Virus record (IMG/VR): IMGVR_UViG_3300042261_002391
Coordinates: 24,469-88,468 of that record
Direction: 5' to 3' (one strand)
DNA from: a virus
DNA length: 64,000 nucleotides
A program made the position numbers and the translations under genes. The stretch's first letter is position 1, and every line of letters begins with the position of its first letter. This document shows positions 6,783 to 15,106 of this stretch, piece by piece. Under the pieces are notes generated by a model. It was not told where the DNA came from. It searched no databases and saw only the letters and a list, made by a program, of their open reading frames with translations.

Positions 6783-8330
6783 ATGGCAATTATTGTTAAA
6801 AAAGCAAATCAGCAAAATGTAGCTATTAGCGAACCAATTAAACCCGCTTTCATCCCTAGTGTTTATCAACAGCGTGTTTATGATTTCATTACCTCCGGTA
6901 ATGGGAATGCTGTGATTGATGCTGTTGCTGGCTCAGGCAAAAGTACGACAATTGTTAATGCTTTGCGCCTTATTCCCTCTGATAAATCAGTTTTATTCTT
7001 AGCTTTTAACAAATCAATTGTTGATGAATTGAAGTTGAAAATCAGTAACTCAAAAATTGATATTCAAACCTTGCATTCACTTGGTATGCAAACAATTAAA
7101 GATACTTTAAGGTTTGTTAATGTTGACGCTTCAAAGTATAAAATCTATGTTAAAGACTCCCTGAAATACGGCTATATCAAACCAACCGTAAAACTCGAAG
7201 AAGAAGAAATGGGCGAATATACCCAAAATATCAATAAGTTAGTTGATTTGATTCGTGTTTATTTGGCTTCCGATATCAATTTAGTTTATGATATCGCTGA
7301 TAAGTATCAGATTAATATTATTGATAATGAAGCTGATGTTGCTTTAAATGCTGTTAATTGGGGTATCAGCAATACCAAAAGTATTGATTTTACCGATATG
7401 ATTTTTCTGCCGAACGTGAAAAACTACCGGACTAAAAAATATGATTTCGTGTTTATTGATGAGTGTCAAGACCTGAACACAGCGCAAAGGGAATTATTTC
7501 TGCAATGCCTGAATGATAACGGTCGTTTTATTGCCGTAGGTGACCCAAGACAAGCGATTTATGGCTTTGCCGGAGCAGATGTAGAAAGCTTCAAAATATT
7601 GGCTAATTTGCCTAATACTATCAATTTGCCTTTATCAATCTCCTATCGTTGTGACTCTGATATCATTAACCTTGCCAAAACTATTGTTCCTCAAATTGAA
7701 TCTAGACCGAATGCACTTGCCGGAACAGTTGACCGGAATGCGCATTTAATTGATATTCAGGACGGTGACATGATTCTTTGCCGGAATACCGCTCCTTTAG
7801 TTGACCTTTGCATGAAATTTATTGCTGACAATACCAAAGCCTATGTAAAAGGCAAGGATATAGGCGCAAACCTAATCAATATTATCAAACGTACCAATAA
7901 AAAGCTAATGAAAGACGTTTTTGAACGTTTAAACAAAGAATTATATAAGATTGGCTGCAAAGTATGTAACAAGCAAAAATGCGATTTTAAGGAAGCTAAA
8001 AGCGATTCTCTTTATACTTCTATGAAAGATAAGATTGAAGCAATTGAAGTGCTTTCAAATAGCCTTGAAACAGCAAACGAAGTAATTGAAAGAATTGAAT
8101 TAATTTTCAAGGATGAAGATAGAACCGGAATTTGTTTATCTACTATTCACAAAGCTAAAGGATTGGAAAGTAATAATGTTTACATAATCTGCGAAGAGTT
8201 ATTCTTTCCTAAACGTGCTATGAAAGTAGCTTGGCAAGCTGAACAGGAATATAACATCGTTTATGTAGCTTATACACGTGCAAAGCATAAACTAGGATTT
8301 GTTATCGACTACGTTTATAAACGTGATTAA
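6783..8330 (+). CDS. UvrD/Dda-like superfamily 1 DNA helicase
   Basis: 515 residues with the ordered SF1 motifs: Walker A AVAGSGKST near residue 50, Walker B FVFIDECQD near 220, motif III GDPRQAIYGFAGAD near 250, motif IV SYRCDSDI, and C-terminal TIHKAKGLESNNVY and YVAYTRAKHK (motifs V-VI). It should unwind DNA during replication or recombination, acting 3'-5' if UvrD-like. A host-type promoter upstream and terminator downstream make it a one-gene early unit beside the candidate origin. Confidence 0.93.
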   Translation: MAIIVKKANQQNVAISEPIKPAFIPSVYQQRVYDFITSGNGNAVIDAVAGSGKSTTIVNALRLIPSDKSVLFLAFNKSIVDELKLKISNSKIDIQTLHSLGMQTIKDTLRFVNVDASKYKIYVKDSLKYGYIKPTVKLEEEEMGEYTQNINKLVDLIRVYLASDINLVYDIADKYQINIIDNEADVALNAVNWGISNTKSIDFTDMIFLPNVKNYRTKKYDFVFIDECQDLNTAQRELFLQCLNDNGRFIAVGDPRQAIYGFAGADVESFKILANLPNTINLPLSISYRCDSDIINLAKTIVPQIESRPNALAGTVDRNAHLIDIQDGDMILCRNTAPLVDLCMKFIADNTKAYVKGKDIGANLINIIKRTNKKLMKDVFERLNKELYKIGCKVCNKQKCDFKEAKSDSLYTSMKDKIEAIEVLSNSLETANEVIERIELIFKDEDRTGICLSTIHKAKGLESNNVYIICEELFFPKRAMKVAWQAEQEYNIVYVAYTRAKHKLGFVIDYVYKRD

Positions 8331-8354
8331 ACAGGCTAAAAACAAGCTAAAAAA

Positions 8355-8380
8355 GGCAGTCAAATATTGATTGCCTTTTT
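8355..8380 (+). terminator. Rho-independent terminator
   Basis: GGCA-x-TCAA / TTGA-x-TGCC stem followed by TTTTT, 24 nt after the helicase stop. Confidence 0.8.
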
Positions 8381-8445
8381 GCTTTGTGTACATTGCACAC
8401 GTACATACGGGAAACTATTTTTAATTAAAAAAGTTTGTCTACCTA

Positions 8446-8476
8446 TTGCACAATTCAAAACTATTTACTTACTTTG
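8446..8476 (+). promoter_or_regulatory. Host-type promoter
   Basis: TTG, 20 nt, TTACTTTG. It precedes the 8516 gene; a TTTTTAATTAAAAA tract lies just upstream. Confidence 0.65.
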
Positions 8477-8515
8477 TGCCGTTATTCAATCATTAATCTT
8501 TAATTCTTTGACACT

Positions 8516-8782
8516 ATGAACACTCAAGCAACAACAAATCAGACAGTTAGAAGTTTATCAACTATCGCTCGTGAAATCCGTCAGGATTGGGGTGCAAAAG
8601 TTTATTTTGGTGCTAAACCCTATCTTCAGGCAATGGGAACACTTGACAAAATATCTGATAACTATTATCAGGACTCAGGCAAAAGTATCGTTTTATACTT
8701 TCTCGCAAATGCCGGAACTTGGAGAGGCGAAACAGCCAAACGTATTAAGGCAGAACTCAAAAAAATGGCAGGCATCAAATAA
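8516..8782 (+). CDS. Conserved hypothetical protein
   Basis: 88 residues with the pattern TIAREIRQDW, KVYFGAKPYLQAMGTL, DSGKSIVLYFLANAGTWRG and RIKAELKKM. This small family recurs in Bacteroidota phages and mobile elements; its function is unknown. It is a complete one-gene unit with host-type promoter and strong terminator. Confidence 0.85.
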   Translation: MNTQATTNQTVRSLSTIAREIRQDWGAKVYFGAKPYLQAMGTLDKISDNYYQDSGKSIVLYFLANAGTWRGETAKRIKAELKKMAGIK

Positions 8783-8800
8783 GACCTGACCGGGCAAAAA

Positions 8801-8827
8801 AGCTATCAATACCTGATAGCTTTTTTT
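8801..8827 (+). terminator. Rho-independent terminator
   Basis: AGCTATCA/TGATAGCT stem, 5-nt loop, then a T run. Confidence 0.85.
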
Positions 8828-8839
8828 ATTTCCAGATTC

Positions 8840-8864
8840 CTTATCTGGAATCAGTCTAAATAAA
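8840..8864 (+). repeat. 25-bp dispersed repeat, copy 2
   Basis: CTTATCTGGAATCAGT then CTAAATAAA; aligned without gaps to the copies at 6686 and 9790. Confidence 0.65.
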
Positions 8865-9022
8865 AATAACATCCTCTGGCGCATATGCGCATACCTATGC
8901 ACACGTGAATAACATTTTTTTTCAATTATCCAAACTTTAATGCAATTATTTTCACCCTGAAAAAAAAATCATTTTTAATTAAAAAAAGTTAGCTAAAAGT
9001 TTTTTTATTCAAAACTAATTCC

Positions 9023-9030
9023 GATATTTG
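9023..9030 (+). promoter_or_regulatory. Weak host-type -7 element (GATATTTG)
   Basis: One mismatch to TAnnTTTG, 46 bp before the 9077 gene, with a TTTTTAATTAAAAA tract upstream as for the two genes before it. The GCGCATATGCGC palindrome at 8879-8890 lies in the same gap. Confidence 0.4.
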
Positions 9031-9076
9031 CATAGAGTTATTTAACCAAATTTTTTAACCGTTTAAATTTAACAAC

Positions 9077-9733
9077 ATGAAAAACATTGCTTTAACAATC
9101 GAAATTACTTTGAAAGTGTTAATTGAATTAGTTATGGGTAAATTAACTACCTTTAAAGCCTTGAAAATCAGTACTAAATTCTCTGATATTATTGAAAGTG
9201 TTGCCCGACCTACTTTTGTAGGCATAAACAGCTATCTTTCAAGTACTTCCGGCGAACTTGCAAACCATGTAATTCTTTGCAATTTCAGCTATAAAAATGC
9301 TGTTTTGCGTGACTTGTCAAAACTGCAAAATTCGACAATTGCCGACGTTGAAGCAATTGCAAAAAACTGTTCTATGCCTATTGAATTAGTGAATGAAGCT
9401 ATTGAAAAGCTAAAAAATAGCTTTATTAACAACATGAATAAAGAAACAGCAAGCAATCAAAGCCTAGCCCAAAAAGATACTTTTACTGTTATTTCCGAAG
9501 CTGTTAAAGTTCACAACGAAACCAAACAGATTTATATCTATGGTTTGGCAATCAGCAAAAAAGTAATTGAAAAAGGCGAATATAAAACAGTTAACAGCAG
9601 ACCGTTAACAGTCGCACAGAATGAAGTTAAAAAGTACTTCAACTTCTCTTCTGATAAGTATCGCCAATTTATTGTTAACTCTGAAAATTTGAGTAGTGTT
9701 AAAATAAACGGTCAGGAATTAGAACTATGTTAA
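9077..9733 (+). CDS. Hypothetical protein, hydrophobic N-terminus
   Basis: 218 residues. The first 20 residues (IALTIEITLKVLIELVMG) are hydrophobic and could form a membrane segment or a buried helix; the rest is helical and charged. No known domain. Third single-gene plus-strand unit of this early-looking module, with terminator at 9751-9777. Confidence 0.75.
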   Translation: MKNIALTIEITLKVLIELVMGKLTTFKALKISTKFSDIIESVARPTFVGINSYLSSTSGELANHVILCNFSYKNAVLRDLSKLQNSTIADVEAIAKNCSMPIELVNEAIEKLKNSFINNMNKETASNQSLAQKDTFTVISEAVKVHNETKQIYIYGLAISKKVIEKGEYKTVNSRPLTVAQNEVKKYFNFSSDKYRQFIVNSENLSSVKINGQELELC

Positions 9734-9750
9734 AAACTAATTCCATTAAA

Positions 9751-9777
9751 AAGCTAGTCACCTGACTAGCTTTTTTT
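9751..9777 (+). terminator. Rho-independent terminator
   Basis: AAGCTAGTCA/TGACTAGCTT stem with a tight loop, then seven T. Confidence 0.85.
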
Positions 9778-9789
9778 ATTGACTATAAT

Positions 9790-9814
9790 CTTATTAAGAA
9801 TCATTTTAAATAAG
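9790..9814 (+). repeat. 25-bp dispersed repeat, copy 3
   Basis: CTTATTAAGAATCATT then TTAAATAAG; third copy of the repeat at 6686 and 8840. Confidence 0.65.
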
Positions 9815-9822
9815 CATCAAAC

Positions 9823-10047
9823 ATGAAAATAACAGCCAAAATATTTGCATATATCAATTTCAATTTATTGCCAGTTTTTAGGCGTTTTAAAGCACTCACC
9901 TTTCAACCGGATGCCTTAATCAGATTAGAAAAGATAATAAATTGCTGGGCAGATAAACCCTACCCACAGGCGTATCCCACCCTCCCCGATACCCCCCAAG
10001 ACCCCCCCTTTTCACGTCCGGGGTGCAGCGTCCATGTCCCCTCATAG
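9823..10047 (+). CDS. Doubtful open frame
   Basis: A 74-codon frame begins 8 nt after the third 25-bp repeat. The N-terminal 50 residues could be a protein, but the C-terminal part is forced by a C-rich tract (many Pro). No promoter of the recognised classes precedes it. Kept only as a possibility. Confidence 0.2.
   Translation: MKITAKIFAYINFNLLPVFRRFKALTFQPDALIRLEKIINCWADKPYPQAYPTLPDTPQDPPFSRPGCSVHVPS
9976..10008 (-). other. G-rich tract with G-quadruplex potential
   Basis: The minus strand reads G7, G6, G4, G3, G3 runs separated by 1-4 nt in an otherwise AT-rich genome. The rest of the gene-free gap up to 10255 holds A/T tracts and a CTTGTGA/TCACAAG inverted repeat (10168-10220). Confidence 0.7.
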
Positions 10048-10230
10048 TTAAAAAAATTCTCTAAAAAAATTTTTAAAAATCCTAAATCATTTGCCTGATT
10101 TCCTGATACTTACGCCATTCTATTAATTTTCACGACTAAAAAATTTTCAAAAAAAATTTGTGTGTGGCTTGTGATAATAATCTTGAAGATATTAAACGTC
10201 ATATTAAAAATCTCACAAGTCATTAACGTA

Positions 10231-10239
10231 GTATTTATA
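10231..10239 (+). promoter_or_regulatory. Late-type GTATTTATA box
   Basis: 16 bp before the ATG at 10256. Confidence 0.6.
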
Positions 10240-10255
10240 GATAAACATTAGTAAA

Positions 10256-11089
10256 ATGTCAGTTATTAGCATCATAAAAGAAGAGGTATACAAATTTAAC
10301 GAAGAATATAATCCGGGGGATAAACAATTGTATGGGTATCATGTAACGTCTAAAGAGAAATTAGAATCGATTTTCGCCAATGGTTTTACTGTAGGCACAC
10401 GTCAGATGCAAGGCAGGGGTTTTTATGCTTTTTATGATTATAGTCATGCTGTACGATATTTAATGAAGGGTGAAATTCAGAATCCTGTAATGGTTAAGTT
10501 TGTTGTTACGTGTAAGAATTGTTTACTGTACTTGAATACTGAGATTGCCAAGCAGGTATTAGGGGCAGATTATCATTTAAAACTGCAATTAGAGCAGCAG
10601 TTTAAGTATAGGGGTGGATTAGAGTTTTTATTAAAGGAAGTTCAGACTGTATATGATAAGAATATGACGATGGAAGACTTAATACAGAAGTTAGATTATA
10701 TTGAAGAAAACAATAGTGAGGGCAATCAGAGTTTTTTTATTTTTAACATGATATCTACGAATACTAATGACAGGTTAGATTTAGTATGGAATGGCAATTA
10801 TGGTTTAGAATATCGAGTGAATTATGTCAGGATATTAGACCCTATTGGTTATTATGACTACACGACAACTGACAGGAAATATTATCAGAAGCCTCAAAAG
10901 TCTATTGTACCTGATACTGAAGATTATAAAGATTTACGTTTGATGTTACGTGATAGTAATCTTTTAGGGACGAAATCAGATTTATTAGAGTTGAAGTACA
11001 AGTTATATGATAGGTTAGCTCAGGTAAGAAACAACAGAGATTATGACTATTTCGATAATATAATTAATCAGATACAAAATCTTATATAA
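10256..11089 (+). CDS. ADP-ribosyltransferase-like protein with possible capsid-targeting N-terminus
   Basis: 277 residues. The segment YGYHVTSKEKLESIFANGF (about residues 26-44), then GRGFYAFYDYSHAVRYL, resembles the NAD-binding start of ADP-ribosyltransferase or RNA 2'-phosphotransferase folds; catalytic residues are not certain. The N-terminus SIIKEEVYKFNEE matches those of three other proteins here (20542, 52910 and 53334 starts) and is similar in kind to the T4 capsid-targeting peptide, so the protein may be packaged and injected as T4 Alt is (inference). Confidence 0.55.
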   Translation: MSVISIIKEEVYKFNEEYNPGDKQLYGYHVTSKEKLESIFANGFTVGTRQMQGRGFYAFYDYSHAVRYLMKGEIQNPVMVKFVVTCKNCLLYLNTEIAKQVLGADYHLKLQLEQQFKYRGGLEFLLKEVQTVYDKNMTMEDLIQKLDYIEENNSEGNQSFFIFNMISTNTNDRLDLVWNGNYGLEYRVNYVRILDPIGYYDYTTTDRKYYQKPQKSIVPDTEDYKDLRLMLRDSNLLGTKSDLLELKYKLYDRLAQVRNNRDYDYFDNIINQIQNLI

Positions 11090-11097
11090 GCAAAAAA

Positions 11098-11123
11098 AGA
11101 GTGGTTATATAACCGCTCTTTTT
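11098..11123. terminator. Bidirectional terminator
   Basis: AGAG-x-GGTTA / TAACC-x-CTCT stem between A7 and T6 runs; it ends both the plus gene at 11089 and the leftward operon ending at 11152. Confidence 0.85.
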
Positions 11124-11151
11124 TGTTTTCACTTCCCCATTTGTCATCATT

Positions 11152-11379
11152 TTAGTTCTCCACTTGTCTCATAAATTTTCTGCATCTTGGTGACATATTG
11201 TTAAAATCTCTGTCGGTGATAACACGTGGTAGTCTTATTATTTCGCCTTTTAGTTTATAGTTTGTGTTATAGAGGAATAATATTGGTAGGTAGTCATAGC
11301 CTCTGTGTAGCCATTTTTCGAGTGAATCATAGATGAATTCACGATAGATATTGTCTTTAGGTATTGTAATAATTATCAT
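11152..11379 (-). CDS. Hypothetical protein
   Basis: 75 residues, last gene of the leftward operon that starts at 13659. It has a hydrophobic middle (YLPILFLYN) and a basic C-terminus. Not recognised. Confidence 0.7.
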   Translation of the reverse strand: MIIITIPKDNIYREFIYDSLEKWLHRGYDYLPILFLYNTNYKLKGEIIRLPRVITDRDFNNMSPRCRKFMRQVEN

Positions 11380-11389
11380 TGTATTAGTC

Positions 11390-11653
11390 TTATTTGTATT
11401 TAATTATTTCGTTTGCATCGTCATTAACTAGGTATTCGAGCACTTCCATTACTCTCAGGTCTTCTTTTCTCATTATGCCACAATAGTCCCATTTTTCCGG
11501 GTTGGATATATATTCCATCCATTTTTTTAGTTCTTCGGGTTTGTCTTGGCAATACTCGACTTTATTTTTAGCTTCATGAATAATTTTGGTAAGTAATGAC
11601 TTGCGTAATTCAGCTAAAAGTTTATGTGCTTTATATTCTATTTTTTCTGCCAT
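11390..11653 (-). CDS. Hypothetical helical protein
   Basis: 87 residues, helical and charged throughout. It sits 4 nt after the 11658 gene within the operon. Not recognised. Confidence 0.7.
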   Translation of the reverse strand: MAEKIEYKAHKLLAELRKSLLTKIIHEAKNKVEYCQDKPEELKKWMEYISNPEKWDYCGIMRKEDLRVMEVLEYLVNDDANEIIKYK

Positions 11654-11657
11654 ACAA

Positions 11658-12101
11658 TTATCGCATTATAGTGTCGTCGATTTTCAATAATTGTTTTTCC
11701 TTGTCATCAGGTCGATAAACAACGATTAATTCTTTATTGAAGTTCCTAAAGTTAATTAGTTCCAAGAATGTTTTATTTTGGAATGCTTTAGATTTAGCTT
11801 CGTTTGCTGATAATGCGAAGGTTGAGAAATATATCGATTTTTGATTAGGATTTGTATCGGATTCCGGGTAGCCATATTTAACAACCCATAGTTCGAGTTC
11901 GATTGTATCTACATCAACAAAATCCATATATGGATATTGTTTATCGGTGAATGTTTCGTTGTAGTCACAATGATTGCATTTATGTGGAAATTTTGCCGGG
12001 TATGTTGAATATACTACGCCAGTTGGTCTGAGGAATCCCACATTACATTTAGGACATTTAAAATCGACTTGTACTGTTTTAACATCTTTTCTAGTTTCCA
12101 T
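11658..12101 (-). CDS. Zinc-ribbon protein
   Basis: 147 residues with CPKC near residue 16 and CNHC near 43, a four-Cys zinc ribbon, followed by an alpha/beta domain. It overlaps the upstream gene by 11 nt, which suggests translational coupling. No specific function. Confidence 0.75.
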   Translation of the reverse strand: METRKDVKTVQVDFKCPKCNVGFLRPTGVVYSTYPAKFPHKCNHCDYNETFTDKQYPYMDFVDVDTIELELWVVKYGYPESDTNPNQKSIYFSTFALSANEAKSKAFQNKTFLELINFRNFNKELIVVYRPDDKEKQLLKIDDTIMR

Positions 12102-12336
12102 TTTTCTTCTCTTTTTTAAGATATGATATTACTGTCTTCAATGCCATGTGGTAGTCATATTCTTCTTTGGTTATTTCTTCTTTATCGTCGAATGAATGTT
12201 GACCTGCGCCTACTTCAAAATTGCGATAATATCTACCATTTTCTTCGGTGTACCAGTAACCAGCACCACGTAATGATGTTAAAACATCAATAGGGTCGAT
12301 TTCCACCTTTGTTCTTAAATTTCCCCAAACTTCCAT
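12091..12336 (-). CDS. Hypothetical protein
   Basis: 81 residues ending in a TAG stop. Rich in Tyr and Glu; contains GAGYWYTEENGRYYR. Overlaps the next gene by 11 nt. Not recognised. Confidence 0.7.
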   Translation of the reverse strand: MEVWGNLRTKVEIDPIDVLTSLRGAGYWYTEENGRYYRNFEVGAGQHSFDDKEEITKEEYDYHMALKTVISYLKKEKKNGN

Positions 12337-12354
12337 AGTGTTTTTATTTAAAAT

Positions 12355-13659
12355 TTATAATATAAATGCATTATAACTATCATCGACCACTCCTTTGATA
12401 TCGTATATAATTGATTTATCGTCTTTTTTAAATTGATTCAAATCAATTGTAAGAAATTCGTTATGAGCGACGGCTAATGTGATGATATCATATTTTCCCA
12501 ATTCAGATATATTGTTAATTATATCAATATCGTATTCTGTTTTTGCTTGTTCTTTATTTACCCAAGGGTCATAGATATCAATGTCATATACGCCTAATTT
12601 ATTTAGTTGATTGCAGATGTCCACGACTTTGGTATTACGGATGTCGGTACAATTTTCTTTGAATGTAAAGCCGAGAATTAATATTTTTATAGTTGTAGTA
12701 TTTCCGTATTTGCGATTTACCAGCATTTTAACTGCGACATATTTTGGAAAGCCTTCGTTTACTTTACGTGCATCACTAATAAAATCGGGACGTACACCAT
12801 ATTTTTTAGCTTCTTCGATAAGGTAATATGGGTCAACGCCAATGCAATGACCACCTACGAGTCCCGGAGTGAATTTCAAGAAATTCCATTTAGTCCCGGC
12901 AGCGTTTATAACGTCGTATATATTTATACCCATTGCCCGGTAAACAATTGCAAGTTCATTCATTAACGCAATATTTACGTCACGTTGGATATTCTCTGTT
13001 ATTTTAGCTGCTTCAGCAACTTTAATGCTTGGTGCGAGATATGTACCGATTGTAATTACTTTTCGATATACGTCATCGATTAATTTAGCTGCTTCGGGGT
13101 TTGAGCCTGATGTTATCTTAATAACCTTATCAATTGTGTGAATACTATCGCCCGGGTTAACACGTTCAGGTGAATATCCCACATAGAAATCAGTATTACA
13201 GATTAACTTTGAATCTAATTGTAGTAAAGGTATGCATATGTTTTCAGTTGCTCCCGGGAAGACTGTTGATTCATATACAACAATATCGTCTTTTTTCAAC
13301 ACGGCACTAACGCTACGTGTTGCGAATTTAAGTGTCGTTATGTCAGGGTTATTATCTTGGTCGATTGGTGTAGGGACAGTAACAATATAGAAGTTACAGT
13401 TTTTAACGTCCTCAAGTTTATCGCTAACATATAATCCAATTTGATTTGTTTCTGCCGGGTTATCATTAATCAACACAGAAATCAATAATTCCTTATCAAC
13501 CTCAAGTGTAGTATCATTACCAGCACGCAATTCATTAACTCTACGTGAGTTTATATCAATACCTACGACTGGAAATTTTGTGGCGAATAATCTGGCTAAA
13601 GGTAGTCCAACATATCCTAAGCCAATTACGGCAATTTTAATATTATCAATATTATTCAT
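12355..13659 (-). CDS. Nucleotide-sugar dehydrogenase (UDP-HexNAc/UDP-glucose 6-dehydrogenase family)
   Basis: 434 residues, the usual family length. N-terminal Rossmann motif VIGLGYVGLPLA, ESTVFPGAT in the NAD domain, and catalytic-loop GGHCIGVDPYYL with the nucleophilic Cys. The C-terminal domain (LGFTFKENCTDIRNTKV) is as in the TviB/WbpO/WecC group, which oxidise UDP-GlcNAc, GalNAc or ManNAc to uronic acids. On a phage it may change the host capsule or O-antigen. First gene of an operon down to 11152; host-type promoter at 13677-13707. Confidence 0.93.
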   Translation of the reverse strand: MNNIDNIKIAVIGLGYVGLPLARLFATKFPVVGIDINSRRVNELRAGNDTTLEVDKELLISVLINDNPAETNQIGLYVSDKLEDVKNCNFYIVTVPTPIDQDNNPDITTLKFATRSVSAVLKKDDIVVYESTVFPGATENICIPLLQLDSKLICNTDFYVGYSPERVNPGDSIHTIDKVIKITSGSNPEAAKLIDDVYRKVITIGTYLAPSIKVAEAAKITENIQRDVNIALMNELAIVYRAMGINIYDVINAAGTKWNFLKFTPGLVGGHCIGVDPYYLIEEAKKYGVRPDFISDARKVNEGFPKYVAVKMLVNRKYGNTTTIKILILGFTFKENCTDIRNTKVVDICNQLNKLGVYDIDIYDPWVNKEQAKTEYDIDIINNISELGKYDIITLAVAHNEFLTIDLNQFKKDDKSIIYDIKGVVDDSYNAFIL

Positions 13660-13676
13660 TATAAACTATATTGACG

Positions 13677-13707
13677 CAAAACTACTTATATTTATTTGAA
13701 AATACAA
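13677..13707 (-). promoter_or_regulatory. Host-type promoter (TTG-N20-TAGTTTTG)
   Basis: Perfect TAnnTTTG and TTG on the minus strand, 18 bp before the dehydrogenase ATG. It overlaps only the spacer after the 13718 gene. Confidence 0.8.
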
Positions 13708-13717
13708 GGGTTTATAT

Positions 13718-14620
13718 CTATTTTTTCAATTCTTTTTCAAGAATTGTTGCCATGTTTTCGAGTTTACGCACAATTGAATTTTCATATAGTTTTTCCACGA
13801 TTGAGTTTCCCCTCATATATTCAATAGTTGATTCGCCATACATTTCGATTACTTTTGAATCTTCACACATATGATTAATTCTCGCATTGTCGAACATTTT
13901 TTCAACAATAGACCAGTCACGCATTTCTTCAATAACAGAGTGTCCGTGCATTTCCATAACTTTAGACATATGTGCAAGCCTATCTGCTTTGGAGGCTTCA
14001 TGCATTTCTTCAATATAAGCATCGCCTTTAACCATTACAATGCGTGAATGGTCAAACATTTTACAAACCTTAGCATCTTCAGTCATTTTCATGATTTTAC
14101 TATATTGGTACAACTCTTTAACCTTAGCACACCCCATTAATTCAATTATTTTTGTACCGTCGTGCATTTCTTCAATATAACAATCATCGGTGACAAGTCG
14201 TATTTCTGTACTATCTTCAACAATTTTTATTCTAGCATTATCATACATAGCAAAGATTACTGAATACTTAACTTCACCTATACTAGCGTTTTTAGTTAAG
14301 ATTGCACCTTCATTTAACAATAGATTTCTACGACCTTTAATAATCATAGAGAATATGATTTGATTTAGTTTAGCAATTATAGCATCTTGAAAAGCACCAT
14401 TGAACCATTCCGGGATGAATGTTTCTTCCACAACTAAACGATATTCATCTAGCTCATCTAAACGTGACCCTTCTTTAGGCGAATATGTTGCCCGGAAGAA
14501 TGTTTTATTTTCAATATCATCAGGAGTGATATACTTTTCAATCAAATCGTTATGTGATTTTGCAAATATATTATGAATCACATCTCCATTCTTTTTAATT
14601 AAAACCAAGTAAAATTCCAT
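13718..14620 (-). CDS. Nonapeptide-repeat protein, predicted beta-solenoid
   Basis: 300 residues, TAG stop followed two codons later by TAA. From about residue 100 to the end it is built of roughly 9-residue units such as SIVEKMFDN, ARINHMCED, SKVIEMYGE and STIEYMRGN. Regular spacing of Ile/Val and Met suggests a solenoid. The N-terminal 90 residues are different. Role unknown; next to a sugar dehydrogenase it might act on or bind surface glycans (speculation). Confidence 0.75.
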   Translation of the reverse strand: MEFYLVLIKKNGDVIHNIFAKSHNDLIEKYITPDDIENKTFFRATYSPKEGSRLDELDEYRLVVEETFIPEWFNGAFQDAIIAKLNQIIFSMIIKGRRNLLLNEGAILTKNASIGEVKYSVIFAMYDNARIKIVEDSTEIRLVTDDCYIEEMHDGTKIIELMGCAKVKELYQYSKIMKMTEDAKVCKMFDHSRIVMVKGDAYIEEMHEASKADRLAHMSKVMEMHGHSVIEEMRDWSIVEKMFDNARINHMCEDSKVIEMYGESTIEYMRGNSIVEKLYENSIVRKLENMATILEKELKK

Positions 14621-14668
14621 AGTCGTTTTTTCATAAATATGAAAAAAATAAAAAAAATATTGAAAAAA

Positions 14669-14697
14669 TGTAACCTTTTTAAATATCTAACGTATAT
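14669..14697 (+). promoter_or_regulatory. ECF-type promoter on the plus strand
   Basis: TGTAACC, 15 nt, CGTATAT. It points into the three degenerate tRNA-like elements at 14763-15063. A TATATTTG host-type -7 overlaps its end. Confidence 0.65.
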
Positions 14698-14762
14698 TTG
14701 TGTATCCTAGTTGGAAGACGAGGATTGCATTGGAGATAATTACGTAATAATACCAATGTATC

Positions 14763-14836
14763 TGTGACGTAGCGCAGTTGGTTAGCGTGCCTCCGGGATA
14801 GGGAGAAAGTCGTAGGTTCAAGTCCTGCCGTCACTA
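14763..14836 (+). tRNA. Degenerate tRNA-like element 1
   Basis: Cloverleaf with acceptor TGTGACG/CGTCACT (1-72 mismatch), D-arm GCGC/GCGT, T-arm GTAGG/CCTGC. The anticodon loop reads GGGATAG, giving GAT but with G instead of U33, and the 27-43 pair is lost. Probably a decayed or remodelled tRNA. Confidence 0.55.
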
Positions 14837-14842
14837 CAAAGC

Positions 14843-14916
14843 AGCAATATAGCATAATTGGTAAATGTGCCTGCCAGTGTTGTAGGAGATTAAGATTCGA
14901 GTTCTTTTTATTGTTG
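14843..14916 (+). tRNA. Degenerate tRNA-like element 2 (GTG in anticodon position)
   Basis: Acceptor AGCAATA/TATTGTT, D-arm GCAT/ATGT, anticodon loop CAGTGTT (GTG, A at 33), and a weak T-arm around TTCGAGT with an extra T before the acceptor. Likely non-functional or unusual. Confidence 0.5.
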
Positions 14917-14989
14917 GGTTGAAAGCATATTAAGTACTGTATGCGGTTCAACAAAACATCGAAAATAAGTGTACATATGTTTCGATGTT

Positions 14990-15063
14990 GAGCGTGCCTT
15001 CTATGTGGTGTGGATACTCCCTGATTTGTGGAGAAATTGTTGGTTCAAGTCCAATCACGCTCG
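14990..15063 (+). tRNA. Degenerate tRNA-like element 3
   Basis: Perfect 7-bp acceptor GAGCGTG/CACGCTC and T-arm GTTGG/CCAAT, but no standard D-arm and an anticodon arm CTCC/GGAG with a 9-nt loop. A CATCGAAA/TTTCGATG hairpin lies just upstream. Confidence 0.5.
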
Positions 15064-15106
15064 CTTTTTGGGGTCTGCTAAAAACAGACACGTGGTTGAT
15101 ATTAGA

